A stretch of DNA of 64,000 nt, from the NCBI RefSeq assembly GCF_026966905.1, contig NZ_JAPUBN010000006.1:62001-126000 (forward strand). Reading direction: 5' to 3'. The position numbers and the translations under genes were made by a program. The notes beneath the pieces were generated by a model. It searched no databases. It was not told the origin of the DNA and saw only the letters and a list, made by a program, of their open reading frames with translations. This document shows, in pieces, positions 42,720 to 51,304 of the stretch. How positions within the stretch are numbered: the stretch's first letter is position 1; every line of letters starts with the position of its first letter. This DNA is from Marinomonas phaeophyticola. GTDB lineage: Bacteria > Pseudomonadota > Gammaproteobacteria > Pseudomonadales > Marinomonadaceae.

Positions 42720-43727
42720 TTAGTTTGTTGAAACTTGGTTACCACCTTTCGCTTTAGCGTGCATTAGGTTCTTTCTGGCTCTGTCTAAGAGTTGTTCGCC
42801 TAATTCTTGTCCTAATAATGTAGCAATACCAATAGATACCGTTAATGAGGAAATGGGTTCTTGTGTTTTTTTGGTTCGAATCACTTGGTTCTGTATTTGT
42901 AAACGTAGTTCTTCAGCAAAGGTTGATGTAAAACTGAGGCTTTCTTCATTAATCAAGATGGCAAAAGTACCACCGTCTAAATGTGAAGCTACGCTGTTTT
43001 CTAGTTTTTTACTTTGTAGAAACTGCCCTAGAAAACGAATAATAGCACTGCCTACCTTCTTTCCATATTGTTGATTGATAAGAGCTAATTTATCAATATC
43101 GATCAGCATTATGGATAAATCATCTTCAGCATCATTGATCCAAGAGTAGAGCGTCCTCTCTAGCCCTTGGCTATTTAATAAACCAGTGACAGGGTCAATA
43201 TTTGAATTTTCCTTAGACTGATGTATTTCCTCTTTTAAAGACAATATTTGATTTTGAATTTCTTGTAAGCTTTCTTGAAAAAGATGGGTTTGGTGTGATG
43301 CTTTTATGGAATTCACTTCTAAATAGCGAACCACTTTCTCAATATTTTCAACACGACCATTACTTTTTAATGAACGTTTACTCTTTTCTAGTGAACTGGT
43401 GAGAGTTTGTAACCCTTCACTCATTTTTTCTGAACTTGATTCTATTTTTTCAATCATAGAATCAAGCTGACTTGAATGTTCATCGTTTACTTTTAAATCT
43501 TCGTCTAGAATGAACTCTTGAAAAAGCTCTTTAGAAATAAAATTAGGCAGGCTACCCAGTTTTTGGATAGTCGTGTCCATGATGTTATTCAGTTTTTTGT
43601 TTCGATTGGAAACATAGGTGTACCAAACGCCGTAATTATAGGGAGTTGGTGCAATATTCAGTTTCATCATCAAAGGAACGGCTTTTCGTAATAAGCTCAC
43701 AGCCTGAGAAGGACTTTCTTGGCGCAT
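42720..43727 (-). CDS. GGDEF-domain protein with degenerate active site
   Basis: A 335-residue protein. The first 160 residues are helical and rich in S, K and E (IEKIESSSEKMSEGLQTL), a probable signalling or dimerisation region without membrane segment. The second half is a GGDEF-type fold: DPVTGLLNSQGLERTLYSWI, MLIDIDKLALINQQYGKKVG, and SIGIATLLGQEL. The catalytic motif reads LDGGTFAIL, so Asp-Gly-Gly-Thr-Phe replaces Gly-Gly-Asp-Glu-Phe. It is very unlikely to make c-di-GMP and may bind GTP or c-di-GMP or act as a partner. Confidence 0.86.
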   Translation of the reverse strand: MRQESPSQAVSLLRKAVPLMMKLNIAPTPYNYGVWYTYVSNRNKKLNNIMDTTIQKLGSLPNFISKELFQEFILDEDLKVNDEHSSQLDSMIEKIESSSEKMSEGLQTLTSSLEKSKRSLKSNGRVENIEKVVRYLEVNSIKASHQTHLFQESLQEIQNQILSLKEEIHQSKENSNIDPVTGLLNSQGLERTLYSWINDAEDDLSIMLIDIDKLALINQQYGKKVGSAIIRFLGQFLQSKKLENSVASHLDGGTFAILINEESLSFTSTFAEELRLQIQNQVIRTKKTQEPISSLTVSIGIATLLGQELGEQLLDRARKNLMHAKAKGGNQVSTN

Positions 43728-43894
43728 CTTAACCTCTTAAAGAAGATAAAACGCTAAATCCGTTTGGCGTAAAATAAGTAACTAAATTATATCTTTTACA
43801 AGATACGGCATAATTTTATTGTTTTATTAAACCGATAAATCTATTTTCTATCGGCTGAAAACAAGGATACTTTATTTTTATTATTTTCTTACAT

Positions 43895-44239
43895 TTATCC
43901 ACCTGATTTTTTTGCTCGAATACCCTTTAACGAAAGCAGTTGTATTATTTTATCTCTGTGATCACCCTGAATCTCTACAATACCATCTTTTACTGTGCCA
44001 CCTGTTGCGCATTTAGCTTTTATTTCTTTTGCTAATTTAGCTAGTTCAGTACTATTGAGAGCTAAATCTGTTATCAAGGTAGCGCCTTTACCTTTTCTGC
44101 CTTTTGTTTCATGCAGTACTTTTACTTTTCCAGAGCCTATGACGTGGTGATCCTCTTTGCAACTGCAGTCATTGATTGATTGCTGGCATTGTGAACATAC
44201 CTTTCCTACCTCAGTGGAATAAACTAACTTGCTTGACAT
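43895..44239 (-). CDS. yciH: SUI1/eIF1-like protein YciH
   Basis: A 114-residue translation-initiation-factor-1-like protein. The SUI1 domain includes KGRKGKGATLITDLAL, KCATGGTVKDGIVEIQGDHR and DKIIQLLSLKG, which match E. coli YciH closely. The N-terminal part carries CSQC and CSC, four cysteines that could form a small metal site; E. coli YciH lacks them as I recall. Cytoplasmic, monocistronic. Its bacterial role is fine-tuning initiation fidelity under stress. Confidence 0.92.
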   Translation of the reverse strand: MSSKLVYSTEVGKVCSQCQQSINDCSCKEDHHVIGSGKVKVLHETKGRKGKGATLITDLALNSTELAKLAKEIKAKCATGGTVKDGIVEIQGDHRDKIIQLLSLKGIRAKKSGG

Positions 44240-44376
44240 CGGTTACTCGCGCTTCAACAATTTCGTAAAGAAATAAAGTTTATCATCATTACATATAGTA
44301 ACAATCTTTAAATGATTAAGATTGAATTTAATTTATTGACTATACTTCACCTAAAGTGGATAGAAGTCGATTCATT

Positions 44377-44874
44377 ATGCAACCTAAATACTCCATTACA
44401 AAAGCCTTGAGCCACCATGTTCCTTGGGTTTTGGAACTGGCTAAAAGAGAAAACTGTTTTTATGAGTTTTATTCTTACTCAAAGATGGGCCCTCTTACTG
44501 AAGAGGACTTGTTGTCTAGATTTGAGAATGATTTAGAAGAAGATCATTACTTAATCTTAGAAAATAAGCAGGCAGTCGTTGGTTGGATTATTTTTGTTTT
44601 CCAAAATGAGCAAAAATCGAAAGCCGAATTATTACTTAAAATACGTAAAGATCAGGTATATTCTGATGTTGTTAGTTACGCGATTCGAAGTTTACTGCCC
44701 GTTCTTGGGTGCTGCGGACTAGAAAGTCTTACTACTCGAGTTGATATGAATAATCAGTTTTACTATCGAATCTTTGAAACATCTGGTCTCACACCAGTTA
44801 AAGCGAAATTGCCTGACTCTAATTTAAATAAATTTATTGTTCATTTAATAGATTTCAGGTGGCGTTTAGAGTGA
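44377..44874 (+). CDS. GNAT-like protein, uncertain
   Basis: A 165-residue protein from the ATG at 44377 (a GTG at 44356 adds seven residues). The order ITKALSHHVPWVLELAKREN, ENKQAVVGWIIFVFQNEQKS, YAIRSLLPVLGCCGLESLTT and a final strand is compatible with an N-acetyltransferase fold, but the acetyl-CoA-binding R/Q-x-x-G-x-G/A motif is not evident. No signal peptide. Monocistronic. Treat as conserved hypothetical with possible GNAT relation. Confidence 0.6.
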   Translation: MQPKYSITKALSHHVPWVLELAKRENCFYEFYSYSKMGPLTEEDLLSRFENDLEEDHYLILENKQAVVGWIIFVFQNEQKSKAELLLKIRKDQVYSDVVSYAIRSLLPVLGCCGLESLTTRVDMNNQFYYRIFETSGLTPVKAKLPDSNLNKFIVHLIDFRWRLE

Positions 44875-44979
44875 TGTTTTGGTCCATATAAAGAATACCT
44901 TTATAAGGACCACCAATTCGGCTTCGGCCATAAAAAGTGAATTTTATATCATACTTATGACCGGAACAATATAGAGTAT

Positions 44980-45510
44980 TTACAAGCGATAGATTGCGCT
45001 TAATCCTATGGTTCTTGTTTGACCTACTGATGCTCTTGGTCCTCGTGCAGCATAATAGACGACATCTTCGTTGGTTAGATTCGTAACGTAACCGTTAATG
45101 GTCAGATTATCGAGAAGAAACTGAATACGAGCATCTGTCGTTGTATAATCACCCACTTTATAATTGTCGGTATTATCTAAATCAGAGCAATAATCTCCGA
45201 CATAAGTAATGTCCGCACCAAATGACCACTTTTCCCCAAGGTACTGAGCAAAGCCAAAACCAAAATGGTTTTTTGGTGCGCTAGGCAGATCATTCCCTTT
45301 AAAGGTTTCAAATTGATCAATTTGACCTGTCCAATCAAAGCCACTTGTACGATCTACTTTTTCGTTTGCAATACGAACACCTGTAATGACATTCGTTTTA
45401 TCTGTGTTCGCATATGTACCCTCACTATAAATTGCTGTTGTGGTGGTAGCATCATCGTTTTGTAAATAAGAAGCATGGGTATAAGAATCTTTTATCGAGT
45501 CATAGATGAA
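44980..45510 (-). pseudogene. C-terminal remnant of a TonB-dependent receptor
   Basis: The minus-strand frame from 45510 to the stop at 44980 is open and ends in YVTNLTNEDVVYYAARGPRA then SVGQTRTIGLSAIYRL, a typical TonB-dependent receptor C-terminus with terminal aromatic beta strand. Further up it shows AYAQ-type strands such as HFGFGFAQYLGEKWSFGADI and GVRIANEKVDRTSGFDWTGQ. Upstream lies a stop (45511-45513) and no start codon, signal peptide or plug domain, so about 75% of the gene is missing. From 45511 to 45782 I see no gene; GTTTACTA/TAGTAAAC inverted repeats occur near 45694-45729. Confidence 0.82.
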
Positions 45511-45782
45511 TTATCATCGTATCTTTTTATTTTGATGCTAATGAGGTTAGTACGTTACTTTCATGTATGGGGGGCGGTTTGTTCTTTTAAAAATGAATTT
45601 AAACGAATGGACAGGCAGTAGAAACAATTTACGCTTTTATATCAATGATTAGTTGTTTGGAAATTGGCTACTTTTTCTATAAATTTGAATTTGTTTACTA
45701 TTACTAGTTTTTTCCTTTTCAGTAGTAAACAATCGCAAATTGAGAGAAGTGTTTGAAGCTAGGGTCATAACCTAATGTTGTT

Positions 45783-46523
45783 TCACACGGCCTCAGCGAG
45801 ACCGTGAGTGTTTAACCAGGTAATAGTCCCTGTGAAACTGTCTGGATACGGTGCTTTTATATCCATGATTTGATGAGTAATAGGATGAAAAAAACGAATA
45901 TTTAAAGCATGTAAAAACATTCTTTTAGGGAGCAAATCTAGTTTAAACAATGCGTTGTAATGGCGGCAACCGTAGCGTGTGTCGCCAATCAATGGATGGA
46001 AAATATGCTTAAAATGACGCCTTATTTGATGCTTTCGACCCTGCCGAGGTGTGATTTCTACTAATGAGCAACGGGCTTCGTCATAACGGCTAACGGCCAT
46101 TGGCAGAGTGAAATGCGTCAGTGTTTTGTAATGGGTTTCCGCTGCTTTCTCTGTTCCTGCCACCTTAGCTCTAGCCGATCCTTTTACTTCATTTATTTTT
46201 GCGAGCGGGTAATTAATATTACCACGGCTCGCTAAATGACCTCTGACTAACGCATGGTAGGTTTTTTCTATCTCATGGTTTTCAAATTGAGTGCCGAAGT
46301 CTCTGGCAACAGCTGGCGATAAGGCTAAAACAAGTACACCAGAGGTCGCTCTATCAAGTCGATGGACAGGAAAGACCCATTGACCAATCTGATCTCTTAA
46401 TCTTTGGACAACCGCTTCTTCTTCCTGCTTGTCGAGATGGGTTCTGTGTACCAGCAGACCTTCAGGTTTGTTGATGACAACGATATGCTCATCTTGAAAT
46501 AGAATAGGTAAAGTATCAATCAT
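45783..46523 (-). CDS. truC: tRNA pseudouridine(65) synthase
   Basis: RluA-family pseudouridine synthase of 246 residues. LVHRTHLDKQEEEAVVQRLR and HRLDRATSGVLVLALS carry the catalytic Asp in RLDRATSG. QGRKHQIRRHFKHIFHPLIG closes the fold. The overall pattern, including VVINKPEGLLVHR at the N-terminus, is TruC, which modifies U65 in tRNA-Ile and tRNA-Asp. It overlaps the preceding dehydrogenase gene by 4 bp, in an operon with tesA. Confidence 0.92.
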   Translation of the reverse strand: MIDTLPILFQDEHIVVINKPEGLLVHRTHLDKQEEEAVVQRLRDQIGQWVFPVHRLDRATSGVLVLALSPAVARDFGTQFENHEIEKTYHALVRGHLASRGNINYPLAKINEVKGSARAKVAGTEKAAETHYKTLTHFTLPMAVSRYDEARCSLVEITPRQGRKHQIRRHFKHIFHPLIGDTRYGCRHYNALFKLDLLPKRMFLHALNIRFFHPITHQIMDIKAPYPDSFTGTITWLNTHGLAEAV

Positions 46524-47461
46524 GATGAATGAGTCAATAAAAAATCTTTGATATGTCCCATTGCGATATTTGCCAGAGTTTGCATTGCTTGCTCACTGGC
46601 CCACGCGACATGCGGCGTTAACAAAAAATTTGGGTAGTCGGCTAGTGCATTCAGTGGATTAACAGAAGACATTGGCTCAAGGGTGGCAACGTCCATGGCG
46701 GCGCCAAGAATTTGTTGGGTTTTAATGGCTTCAACTAGTGCTTCTTCATCCACTAAACCACCGCGACTCACATTGAGCAATACGGCTGTAGACTTCATGT
46801 CTTGGAGTTCTTGTTTTCCTATCATGGATTTGGTTTCTGCCGTCAGGGGGCAATGAAGAGTGACAATATCGGCCACTTTAATCCCTTCAGCAAAGGCTAT
46901 GCGTCCTTCACGTGCCGTGTCAGTATGCTTACGCTCTGCAAAAAGACAATGAATGCCAAATGCCTCTGCGATACGAGCCACATTTTTACCTATGTTTCCA
47001 TTACCCACAATCAGCATAGTAGAGCCAGCTAAATCATTAATAGGGTAATCTAGAAAACAAAAATGAGTCGATTTGGACCAGGCTCCTTGCTTTACCGCTC
47101 TTACATAAGAATCAAGGTTGCGTTTTAAATTAAGCAGTAAAGAAAAGGTGTGTTCAGGAACACTGTTGGCGGAGTAGTCAGCCACATTCTGTACTAAGAT
47201 GTTATTTTTTTTGCAGTATTCTAGATCAACATTATTGGTGCCAGTAGCGGTCACTTGGATCATTTTTAAATGAGTGCATTGGGCTAATGTTTCGGCACTT
47301 AACCATGTTTTATTGACTAAAATAACATCAGCGTGCTTGATTCGTTCGACTACTTGCTCTGGTGATGTATGAGGGTACTCAGTAATACTTAAAGAAGACG
47401 TTGGCACATTAAACGTAACGTGTTCAGGGAATGAGCCTCGATCTAAAAAGACAGCTTTCAT
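46520..47461 (-). CDS. D-2-hydroxyacid dehydrogenase (NAD-dependent)
   Basis: A 313-residue D-isomer-specific dehydrogenase. The Rossmann motif is VGNGNIGKNVARIAEAFG (about 151-168). Substrate and catalytic parts are TATGTNNVDLEYCKKNNI and VSRGGLVDEEALVEA with the arginine, then LTPHVAWASEQAM with the catalytic histidine. HPR or glycerate-type members differ mostly in loops, so the substrate (glyoxylate, hydroxypyruvate or a longer 2-oxoacid) is open. It lies 12 bp after tesA and overlaps truC, in a three-gene operon. Confidence 0.9.
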   Translation of the reverse strand: MKAVFLDRGSFPEHVTFNVPTSSLSITEYPHTSPEQVVERIKHADVILVNKTWLSAETLAQCTHLKMIQVTATGTNNVDLEYCKKNNILVQNVADYSANSVPEHTFSLLLNLKRNLDSYVRAVKQGAWSKSTHFCFLDYPINDLAGSTMLIVGNGNIGKNVARIAEAFGIHCLFAERKHTDTAREGRIAFAEGIKVADIVTLHCPLTAETKSMIGKQELQDMKSTAVLLNVSRGGLVDEEALVEAIKTQQILGAAMDVATLEPMSSVNPLNALADYPNFLLTPHVAWASEQAMQTLANIAMGHIKDFLLTHSS

Positions 47462-47473
47462 TATATTTCCTTT

Positions 47474-48097
47474 TTATTTTGACAACATAGGCATAAGAAA
47501 CGGCATAATATTTTGGAGGACTTGTTTTTGCCCTTCAGGATTAGGATGTAAGCCATCCTCTAACATAAGATCATCATTTAGGGCAACATTGTCTAGCATA
47601 AATGGAAGATAGGATTCTATATTGAATTGCTCAGCAAGAGCCTGATAGAGAGTAAAAAATTGTTCCGTGTAACGTTTTCCATAGTTGGGCGGCATGCGAT
47701 TTCCGATGAGCAGAACACTGGCTCCATGGTTGATGGATTGCTGAATCATCGTTTCTAGATTGGCTTTCGTCTTATTTAGAGGGTAGCCTCTGAGCCCATC
47801 ATTTGACCCCAACTCTAGAATGACGATGGTAGGTTGATGGGTAGTGAGTAATTTGTTTAAACGAGCAACACCGCCTTGAGAGGTTTCACCACTAACACTG
47901 GCGTTGATAATAGCATAGTTAGTATCTTGAAAATCGGCTGTGTTTTCTAATAAAGAAACCCAGCCTTGATCTAGTTTTAGGTTGTAAGCAGCACTTAAGC
48001 TGTCTCCCATAACAAGAATGCTATTTGCGTAAATGGAAGAAGACAGCAAAAGAAAAGCGGTCATAAACAAAAATTTAATGTGGTTTAAGAAATGCAT
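47474..48097 (-). CDS. tesA: Arylesterase/thioesterase I, SGNH hydrolase
   Basis: Multifunctional periplasmic esterase of 207 residues. The signal peptide (FLNHIKFLFMTAFLLLSSSI, cleavage after YAN region) precedes the mature enzyme. Block I ILVMGDSLSAAYNL holds the nucleophilic serine, block III ELGSNDGLRG the Gly/Asn oxyanion residues, and block V DGLHPNPEGQ the Asp-His pair. I start at the ATG at 48097 after AAGGTAAG. Divergent from ybbA as in many gammaproteobacteria. Confidence 0.94.
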   Translation of the reverse strand: MHFLNHIKFLFMTAFLLLSSSIYANSILVMGDSLSAAYNLKLDQGWVSLLENTADFQDTNYAIINASVSGETSQGGVARLNKLLTTHQPTIVILELGSNDGLRGYPLNKTKANLETMIQQSINHGASVLLIGNRMPPNYGKRYTEQFFTLYQALAEQFNIESYLPFMLDNVALNDDLMLEDGLHPNPEGQKQVLQNIMPFLMPMLSK

Positions 48098-48132
48098 TTT
48101 TCTTACCTTAAAGAATGAGAACGAGTAAGTAT

Positions 48133-48822
48133 ATGAAGACGAATCTTGCAATTAAAACACAAAATTTAACTCATACGGTAAAAACTGCTGCTGATGATCT
48201 TACTATTTTGAATGATATTTCAATGAGTATTGAAGAAGGGGAAAGTGTCGCCATAGTGGGGGCCTCCGGATCTGGAAAATCGACCTTATTAGGATTAATT
48301 GCTGGATTGGATGTATGTTCCGATGGCGACGTACTTTTGTATGGTCATAACTTGTCGAAATTAGATGAGGAAAAACGTGCGGATCTTCGAGGCCAATATG
48401 TCGGTTTTGTGTTCCAGTCTTTCCATCTATTGCCGAGTCTCACAGCATTAGAGAATGTTATGCTGCCCGGTGAACTAAAAGGTGATAAAGACGCTAAGCG
48501 TAAAGCGACAGAATTTTTAGAACAAGTTGGCTTAGAACATAGACTACAGCATTATCCTCGCCAGTTGTCTGGTGGTGAACAGCAGCGTGTGGCTGTGGCT
48601 CGTGCGTTTGCCTCTTCCCCGAAAGTACTATTTGCAGACGAACCTACGGGTAATTTAGATTCTGAAAATGGCAAAATGGTGACTGACTTACTATTTGGGT
48701 TGAATGAAAAGCAAGGTACTACCTTAGTTTTAGTCACTCACGATGCGAGCTTGGCACAGCGCTGCTCTCGTCAAATTATGATGTCATCCGGTAAAATCAT
48801 CGAATCATTAGGTAAGGAGTAA
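48133..48822 (+). CDS. ybbA: ABC ATPase YbbA
   Basis: A 229-residue LolD/MacB-type ATPase. Walker [10 protein letters not shown] is at about residues 40-48, the signature [15 protein letters not shown] near 140, Walker [12 protein letters not shown] near 160, and the switch His in VTHDASLAQ. The N-terminal length matches E. coli YbbA from the ATG at 48133; an ATG at 48115 adds six residues. Conserved synteny with divergent tesA and the following permease identifies it. The partner is YbbP, and the substrate is undefined. Confidence 0.94.
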   Translation: MKTNLAIKTQNLTHTVKTAADDLTILNDISMSIEEGESVAIVGASGSGKSTLLGLIAGLDVCSDGDVLLYGHNLSKLDEEKRADLRGQYVGFVFQSFHLLPSLTALENVMLPGELKGDKDAKRKATEFLEQVGLEHRLQHYPRQLSGGEQQRVAVARAFASSPKVLFADEPTGNLDSENGKMVTDLLFGLNEKQGTTLVLVTHDASLAQRCSRQIMMSSGKIIESLGKE

Positions 48823-48828
48823 CAGACA

Positions 48829-51291
48829 ATGTTGGCTGTTAAACTGCTTATTAGAGAAATACGTAATGGCGATGTCCTGACGTTATTGTTCGCCTTAATT
48901 TTATCTGTATCGACCGTCACAGGAATTGATTTGTTTGTTGATCGCTTACAGACGTCCTTTACCATACAATCAGCAACCTTGCTGGCGGCTGATAGGGTTG
49001 TTAGAAGTAATACAGCGATTACCAATGAAAGAATGGAATATGCGAAAGAGCAAGGTTTAGAAACGGCACAGAAAACGTCTTTCTCATCCATGGTTTTTTC
49101 GAACGAAGGGTTACAGTTATCGCAATTATCTGCGGTGACGGGTAATTACCCATTAAGAGGAAGCTATTTGGTTGATGATGACTTGTTTGGCGCTGGCTAC
49201 TCTGTTGAGGATGGTCCTAGTGAGGGCGATATTTGGGTGTCATCAAGACTGGCAAGCTTATTAGGTGTTGGTATAGGAGATGCGGTACAAGTTGGTGAAA
49301 CTGATCTAACCATTCGTCATTATTTAGTACGAGATCCAGGTTCCACAGGGTCCGCTTTTGCGATTGCACCAAGGGCGGTGATTAACCAAGACGATTTATT
49401 AAAAACGCAAGTAATTCAACCAGGTAGCAGAGTGCGTTATTCGTTGTTACTTGCCGGTAATGAAGACGCCCTCAATCAATATGAAGCTTGGATTACGCCT
49501 AATTTAGAAAAAGGAGAGCGCTGGAGAACCCCTAAAAGTGGGGGGCAGGGCATTAATTCGGCTATAGAAAGAGCGGAATCATTCTTATTGTTAGCTGGGA
49601 CCTTAGCCGTAGTTATGTCTGGTGTGGCTATGGCGTTAGCGTCTTCTCGTTATGTTCGACGACACCTCACACAAGTCGCTGTGATTAAAACATTAGGCGC
49701 TACCCCGAAAAAAATTGCACAACTATTATTGTCACAATTGGCTATTATTTTCTTAGTAGGTACGGGTCTTGGATTATTACTGGGTTGGCTTATACAGGAA
49801 GTGATTGCGTTAAGTTTAGCCAGTTTGTTATCGACCGTATTGCCTGCCGCATCAATTAGTAACTTATGGTTAGGGATGGTGACTGGCCTAATGTCACTCT
49901 TTGCCTTTTGTCTGCCATTACTGATGCGTTTATTTGATGTTTCTCCATTAACGGTTTTACATCCAGCAGGAAAAGTGCAATTAAAGTCATTGCAACTCTA
50001 TATCATTGCGTTAACGGGTATGTATTTATTAATGGTTGTCTACACGGGTGGATTGCTATTACCAAGTATTATGATCGCAGCCATTTTTATGGTAGCCGTG
50101 GCCATTGGCATTATTGGTTATGGGCTTTTTAAGTTAGGTAGAGTGTTAACGTCTGGAGCGGTGAGTGGTTGGCAAATTGGCCTTGCTTCATTGCATCGTC
50201 GCTTGATGGGAAATTTATTCCAGCTGTTGGTGTTTACTTTAATTATCATGTTGGGGTTAATTTTAATTGGGGTGAAATCCAGTTTGATTTCTGATTGGCA
50301 AAGACAACTTCCTGTTGATGCGCCTAATCATTATTTATTTAATGTTCAAGAGGGCGAAGTTAAACAGATCTCTGACATAGCTGATAATTTACAAATACCG
50401 GTCAGTGAATGGTATCCAATGGTAAGAGGTCGAGTGGTTCAAATTAACGGACAGGATGCTGACTTACTTTATACATCTGATGATAAAGAACCTGAATTAC
50501 TTTCAAGAGAAATGAATTTAACTTGGTCAAATGAATTGGCTGAAGATAATGTTTTGCTTGAAGGTGAGTTTGGTGGAAATGTGAATGGTTTATCTATTGA
50601 AGAAGAAGTCGCTAAAGAAATCGGGCTGAAAATTGGTGATACCTTGGGGGTGAAGATAGGCGGTTTAGACTACCAACTGCCTATTACGTCGATCCGAAGT
50701 GTGGATTGGAGTTCCATGAGGCCGAATTTTTACCTGATATTACCTCAAAGTATTTTATCAGACTTCCCTGCAAACTATGTAAGCAGCGTGTTTATTGACA
50801 AAGATAATGTTCAATCCTTTTATAAAAAAATGGCGGATTTCCCTACAGTATCCATGCTGAACGTGGGTGATTTAATTCAACAAATACAGCTCATTATCGC
50901 GCAAGTTTCTCAAGCCATTCAGCTTGTTTTGTTCTTTATCTTGTCTTCAGCGGTATTGGTATTGAATGCAAGTGTTAGGGCAAGTTTAGACGAAAGGCTA
51001 GAGGAAGGTGCACTATTAAGAACGTTGGGAGCAAGTAAAACCTTAATTCGCCAGTCAATGTTGGTGGAATTTGGGTTCCTTGGTTTCTCCGCTGGTGTTA
51101 TTGGTGCTTTAGCGGCAGAATTAAGTTTGTTTGGTTTGCAAGTATTTGTGTTTGAGCTTGCTCCAAGCTTTCATCCCTTAATGTGGTTTTTAGGACCCAT
51201 GACAGGCTTTGTTGTAGTATCAATTATTGGATTATATGCGGGTAAGTCTGTATTGACCGTGCCTCCAATGAGAATGCTGCGATCTTTATAA
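48829..51291 (+). CDS. ybbP: FtsX-like ABC permease YbbP
   Basis: An 820-residue inner-membrane protein with two FtsX/MacB-type units and large periplasmic domains. The first membrane segment is at about 17-37. Paired FtsX regions are seen (about 250-360 with SRYVRRHLTQVAVIKTLGAT, and about 690-815 with RASLDERLEEGALLRTLGAS). Length, doubled FtsX layout and position after ybbA identify YbbP. It probably works in lipid or lipoprotein handling at the envelope, not proven. The polB gene follows 13 bp later. Confidence 0.93.
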   Translation: MLAVKLLIREIRNGDVLTLLFALILSVSTVTGIDLFVDRLQTSFTIQSATLLAADRVVRSNTAITNERMEYAKEQGLETAQKTSFSSMVFSNEGLQLSQLSAVTGNYPLRGSYLVDDDLFGAGYSVEDGPSEGDIWVSSRLASLLGVGIGDAVQVGETDLTIRHYLVRDPGSTGSAFAIAPRAVINQDDLLKTQVIQPGSRVRYSLLLAGNEDALNQYEAWITPNLEKGERWRTPKSGGQGINSAIERAESFLLLAGTLAVVMSGVAMALASSRYVRRHLTQVAVIKTLGATPKKIAQLLLSQLAIIFLVGTGLGLLLGWLIQEVIALSLASLLSTVLPAASISNLWLGMVTGLMSLFAFCLPLLMRLFDVSPLTVLHPAGKVQLKSLQLYIIALTGMYLLMVVYTGGLLLPSIMIAAIFMVAVAIGIIGYGLFKLGRVLTSGAVSGWQIGLASLHRRLMGNLFQLLVFTLIIMLGLILIGVKSSLISDWQRQLPVDAPNHYLFNVQEGEVKQISDIADNLQIPVSEWYPMVRGRVVQINGQDADLLYTSDDKEPELLSREMNLTWSNELAEDNVLLEGEFGGNVNGLSIEEEVAKEIGLKIGDTLGVKIGGLDYQLPITSIRSVDWSSMRPNFYLILPQSILSDFPANYVSSVFIDKDNVQSFYKKMADFPTVSMLNVGDLIQQIQLIIAQVSQAIQLVLFFILSSAVLVLNASVRASLDERLEEGALLRTLGASKTLIRQSMLVEFGFLGFSAGVIGALAAELSLFGLQVFVFELAPSFHPLMWFLGPMTGFVVVSIIGLYAGKSVLTVPPMRMLRSL

Positions 51292-51304
51292 ATAATAAGA
51301 GTTT

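Noticed and set aside
45265-45465. Plus-strand 66-residue ORF rich in Cys and Ile
   Set aside because: It is the antisense of the TonB-receptor remnant, which has clear protein similarity on the minus strand.
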